Shown here: positions 61,348 through 64,000 of the stretch, one piece after another
How the letters are laid out: each line of letters opens with the position of its first letter
Position numbering within the stretch: the first letter of the stretch is position 1
Assembly: GCF_014773265.1 (NCBI RefSeq)
Contig: NZ_JACWMY010000009.1
Location: 124,001-188,000 of the forward strand
Length of the DNA stretch: 64,000 nt
Origin: Mucilaginibacter pankratovii
Lineage (GTDB): Bacteria; Bacteroidota; Bacteroidia; Sphingobacteriales; Sphingobacteriaceae
Direction of reading: 5' to 3'
Made by a program: the position numbers and the translations under genes
The notes under the pieces: model-generated
Told to the model about the DNA's origin: nothing
Database searches by the model: none
The model's input: the letters and a program-made list of their open reading frames with translations, nothing else

Positions 61348-63792
61348 TTATTCACTCCTCAAACTCTTCACCGGGTTGGCCAATGCTGCCTTTATGGCCT
61401 GGAAACTGATGGTTGCCAGTGCAATAATGATGGCTACAAGCCCGCCTGCCACAAATAGCCACCAGCTGATGGTGATGCGGTAAACATAATCCTGCAGCCA
61501 TTGGTGCATGTAGTACCAGGCAATAGGGGCTGCAATGGCAAAGGCTATGGCAATAAGGATGATAAACTCTTTCGAAAATAAATAAACAATGTTGCCCGCA
61601 GTTGCACCAAGTACCTTACGGATCCCCACTTCTTTTACCCGCTGCACGGCCATAAACGAGGCTAAGCCGTATAAACCAAGGCAGCTGAGGAAGATGGCGA
61701 TGGCGGCAAAGATTTTATACAAGGCGGCCAACTGGTTTTCCTGTTTGTAAAAGCTTTCAATTTTATCATCCAAAAACCGGTATTCGTAAACAAAATCGGG
61801 AAAGGTTTGCTCAAATATTTTTTTAACCGATTGCATGGTTGCAGGCATATTTGTGGTGGCCAGTTTTATCCCGGCCTGGTTGTACATTGTTACGTTTGTG
61901 GTAACCAGTAAGGGTGCCAGGTTATGGCGGAAGGAGCGGTCGTTAAAATCCTTCAGCACGCCAACAACCGTACAATTTATCCGGTCGTCCCACATGCTTA
62001 TTTCTTTGTTCAGTATATCGTTCGGGTTTTTGATCCCCAAACTTTTCAGGAGCGATTCATTCACCAGGAACTCCCTCGTCGTGCCGGAAGGTTTCAGGTT
62101 TCGCCCGGCTATCAGCTGTAATTTGTAGGCCGGCACATAGCCCTCGTCGGCAAATTTGGTGATCACCTTAAAATCTGTCTCCTTTATGGCGTGGTTAAAC
62201 CTGATGGCGTTCCAAAGGTCGTTGCCATTTTCTACCGGGGTGTTGGAGCTGTAGCTTACCGCCTTTACGCCGTTTACCGATAATAACTGGTTCCGTAAAT
62301 AATCCAGCCGGCTGATGCGGACGCTATCCACACGGAACGGAACGTTTACAATCGCCTCTTTATCAAAACCGAGGGGCTGATTCATAAAGAAATCCATCTG
62401 CCTTGCAATAATAAACGTGCCGATGATGAGTGCCTGCGCAATAATAAACTGCCCTACTACCAGGCCCCGCCGTAAGGAGATTCCGTTTGCGGTATTTACG
62501 GTGATCTTACTTTTTAGGGCATTAACAGGATTGAAACCCGATAAAACAATAGCGGGATAAAAACCTGCGAGTGCGGTTACCACAATGGTTACCGCTAAAA
62601 GGAATAAAATAATTACAGGATCGCTGAAGATGTTGAAGGAAAGCGAAAGCTCTAAAAGTCGGTTTACATACGGCAACGCAAGCATGGTAATAGCCGCCGC
62701 AAGTATTACGGCGCCGGTTACTATCAAAAATGCTTCGATGATGAACTGGATCTGCAACTGATGTTTACTGCTCCCCAAAACTTTGCGCACGCCAACCTCT
62801 TTTGCGCGGTTAACAGCCTGCGCGGTGGAGAGGTTGATGAAGTTTACGCAGGCAATTAGCAGGATGAACGCCGCGATGAGCCATAATACATTAAGCAACT
62901 GGTGACTGATTGTTTTGTTGCTGTAATTACCGGCCTCGGTATCATAATGCACAGCGCTTAGGGGCTGCAAAATATGCGTATCCTTATTAACGGGAGATTG
63001 TACTTTGAGGGAATACGCCCGCAATTGCCGGTTAAAATTATCGACCGATACATTCGGTGGCAGTAAAACATAGCAGCCAAAATCCGAGTTCGTCCTGTCC
63101 TCCCAATCCGTGGATTTTAGCATATCAACTCCGCTGCCTGTTGCAAACGAAACGACGAGCTTTAGCTGAAAGTCGGTATTTGAAGGGATGCTTGCCAAAA
63201 TGCCCGAAACCTTCAACACATCGGTGCCATGGCTAAATATAAACCCGCCTGCCTGCAGCTTTATGGTTTTGCCTATTGCTGTTCTCCAGTCGCCAAAGTA
63301 TTTTTCCGCTGTTTCTTTGGTAAGCAATACATTGTCGGGATCGTTTAAGGATGCGTACGAACCTGCCAGCAAAGGGAAATCAAAGGTTTTAAAAAAGGAA
63401 GGATCGGTATAAAATACACCCCGCTGCTCTTTAAATATCTTTTCGGTGTTGCCATTGTTATCCAGTATCAGTAACTGGTCGTTTTGGCTTGCATAAATTG
63501 GCGCTACCTGCTCTATTTGCGGGAAAGCCGTTTTCAACCCTACAGGCATGGGAAAGGGCACGTCCTTGCTGTAAGAAACGGTTGCTGCTTCTGCGTGATG
63601 GTATTCGGTGAGCACACGATAGATGCGGCGCTGCTTTGCATGAAAATTATCGAAGCTTGTTTGAAATTGTATAATGATAAAGATCACTATACAAACGGCA
63701 ATACCCACGGCCAGGCCGGTAACATTAATAGCAGCGTAGCTTTTATTGCGTGTGAGGTTGCGCCAGGCTATTTTGAAATAATTTTTAAACAT
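61348..63792 (-). CDS. MacB/FtsX-type ABC transporter permease
   Basis: An 814-aa permease counted from ATG 63792 (MFKNYFKIAWRNLTRNKSYAAINVTGLAVG). One helix (about 20-42), a large extracytoplasmic MacB_PCD-type domain (45-270), a three-helix FtsX unit (290-410), a fourth helix (about 430-450), a second periplasmic domain and a second FtsX unit near the C-terminus (VKEVGIRKVLGATAGNIVYLF...). The two VKEVG(I/V)RKVLG repeats are the paired coupling motifs. No ATPase gene is in the window. Its frame is open upstream without a stop into an AraC HTH domain (63793-64000), so the true start is uncertain. Confidence 0.88.
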   Translation of the reverse strand: MFKNYFKIAWRNLTRNKSYAAINVTGLAVGIAVCIVIFIIIQFQTSFDNFHAKQRRIYRVLTEYHHAEAATVSYSKDVPFPMPVGLKTAFPQIEQVAPIYASQNDQLLILDNNGNTEKIFKEQRGVFYTDPSFFKTFDFPLLAGSYASLNDPDNVLLTKETAEKYFGDWRTAIGKTIKLQAGGFIFSHGTDVLKVSGILASIPSNTDFQLKLVVSFATGSGVDMLKSTDWEDRTNSDFGCYVLLPPNVSVDNFNRQLRAYSLKVQSPVNKDTHILQPLSAVHYDTEAGNYSNKTISHQLLNVLWLIAAFILLIACVNFINLSTAQAVNRAKEVGVRKVLGSSKHQLQIQFIIEAFLIVTGAVILAAAITMLALPYVNRLLELSLSFNIFSDPVIILFLLAVTIVVTALAGFYPAIVLSGFNPVNALKSKITVNTANGISLRRGLVVGQFIIAQALIIGTFIIARQMDFFMNQPLGFDKEAIVNVPFRVDSVRISRLDYLRNQLLSVNGVKAVSYSSNTPVENGNDLWNAIRFNHAIKETDFKVITKFADEGYVPAYKLQLIAGRNLKPSGTTREFLVNESLLKSLGIKNPNDILNKEISMWDDRINCTVVGVLKDFNDRSFRHNLAPLLVTTNVTMYNQAGIKLATTNMPATMQSVKKIFEQTFPDFVYEYRFLDDKIESFYKQENQLAALYKIFAAIAIFLSCLGLYGLASFMAVQRVKEVGIRKVLGATAGNIVYLFSKEFIILIAIAFAIAAPIAWYYMHQWLQDYVYRITISWWLFVAGGLVAIIIALATISFQAIKAALANPVKSLRSE

Positions 63793-64000
63793 ATAGTTGC
63801 GGGTTAGTTTGTACCGAAACCATTTTGGGCTGGCTTCCTGGGACGAAACTACCGTCGCAATCGCTGGCGAACGCTCCAAATTATAAGATGGGCGCTCTTT
63901 TTTAAGATCGTTTTTATATTCCACCGGGCTTTTGCCCGTGATCTGTTTAAAAGTGCGGTTAAAGGTGGTTTTAGAATTGAAGCCCGATTCGAATGCAATG
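63793..64000 (-). CDS. AraC-type HTH C-terminus, in frame with the permease (partial)
   Basis: Read in the permease frame, the sequence from the window edge gives IAFESGFNSKTTFNRTF then KQITGKSPVEYKNDLKKERP, the second helix-turn-helix and canonical C-terminus of an AraC/XylS DNA-binding domain. No stop codon follows: about 40 further residues (SYNLERSPAIATVVSS..., KWFRYKLTRNY) run into the permease Met at 63792. Either the two are one fused protein, or the AraC stop codon was lost. The gene's beginning is outside the window. Confidence 0.75.

Overview
The window looks like chromosome from a Bacteroidota bacterium of the family Sphingobacteriaceae, most like Mucilaginibacter or Pedobacter. 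This rests on the TAnnTTTG-type -7 promoter boxes, on Bacteroidota-type families (M61 glycyl aminopeptidase, DUF3109, DUF2480, DUF6427, OstA-like protein, Wzi/RemB-like barrel), on a BlaR1-type protease fused to TonB C-terminal domains, and on palindromic intergenic repeats. Genus assignment is inference. No rRNA, tRNA, CRISPR array, transposase or prophage gene was seen.

Layout. 0-7.6 kb: a beta-CASP RNA-processing hydrolase, a BlaI/BlaR1-like operon with two clear operators, small membrane and PAS proteins, and an M61 peptidase. 7.7-13.4 kb: a complete tripartite RND efflux operon with a possible overlapping upstream mini-ORF. 13.4-19.6 kb: a single-domain response regulator, a BadF-type sugar kinase, and the rsmI-DinB-lnt operon divergent from serS. 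19.8-23.3 kb: a two-gene operon of an amidohydrolase lipoprotein and a serine hydrolase carrying an orphan GH3-type domain. 23.4-31.4 kb: mutL, two rhomboid proteases, an EEP hydrolase, an epimerase, cysS and a secreted protein. 31.6-39.8 kb: MoxR and SurA-like chaperone, rdgB, the OstA-like LPS transport protein and divergent tilS.

39.9-52.6 kb is one uninterrupted minus-strand block (RemB/Wzi-like barrel, gmd, DUF3109, DUF3108, DUF2480, ppiD-like, lptC, an outer-membrane barrel, coaX, purQ, DUF6427, a glycosyltransferase). A 50-bp repeat pair in inverted orientation brackets it. Envelope biogenesis is a recurring theme: lnt, OstA/LptA-like, LptC, SurA-like, PpiD-like and the outer-membrane barrels.

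52.8-64 kb is more accessory: EcsC, an AraC regulator broken by a one-base frameshift in its HTH, an MmcQ/YjbR protein, an SDR with its own AraC regulator, small orphan proteins, a soluble PAS histidine kinase, a membrane-anchored winged-helix regulator divergent from a secreted protein, and a MacB-type permease whose reading frame is continuous with an upstream AraC HTH domain running off the window.

Most noteworthy: the in-frame AraC-HTH/FtsX junction at the right edge; the membrane winged-helix regulator with phased TATTTAC repeats; the BlaI operator pair; the GH3-remnant serine hydrolase; a MutL with a degenerate endonuclease site; and several apparently leaderless genes, including the divergent ostA-like/tilS pair.
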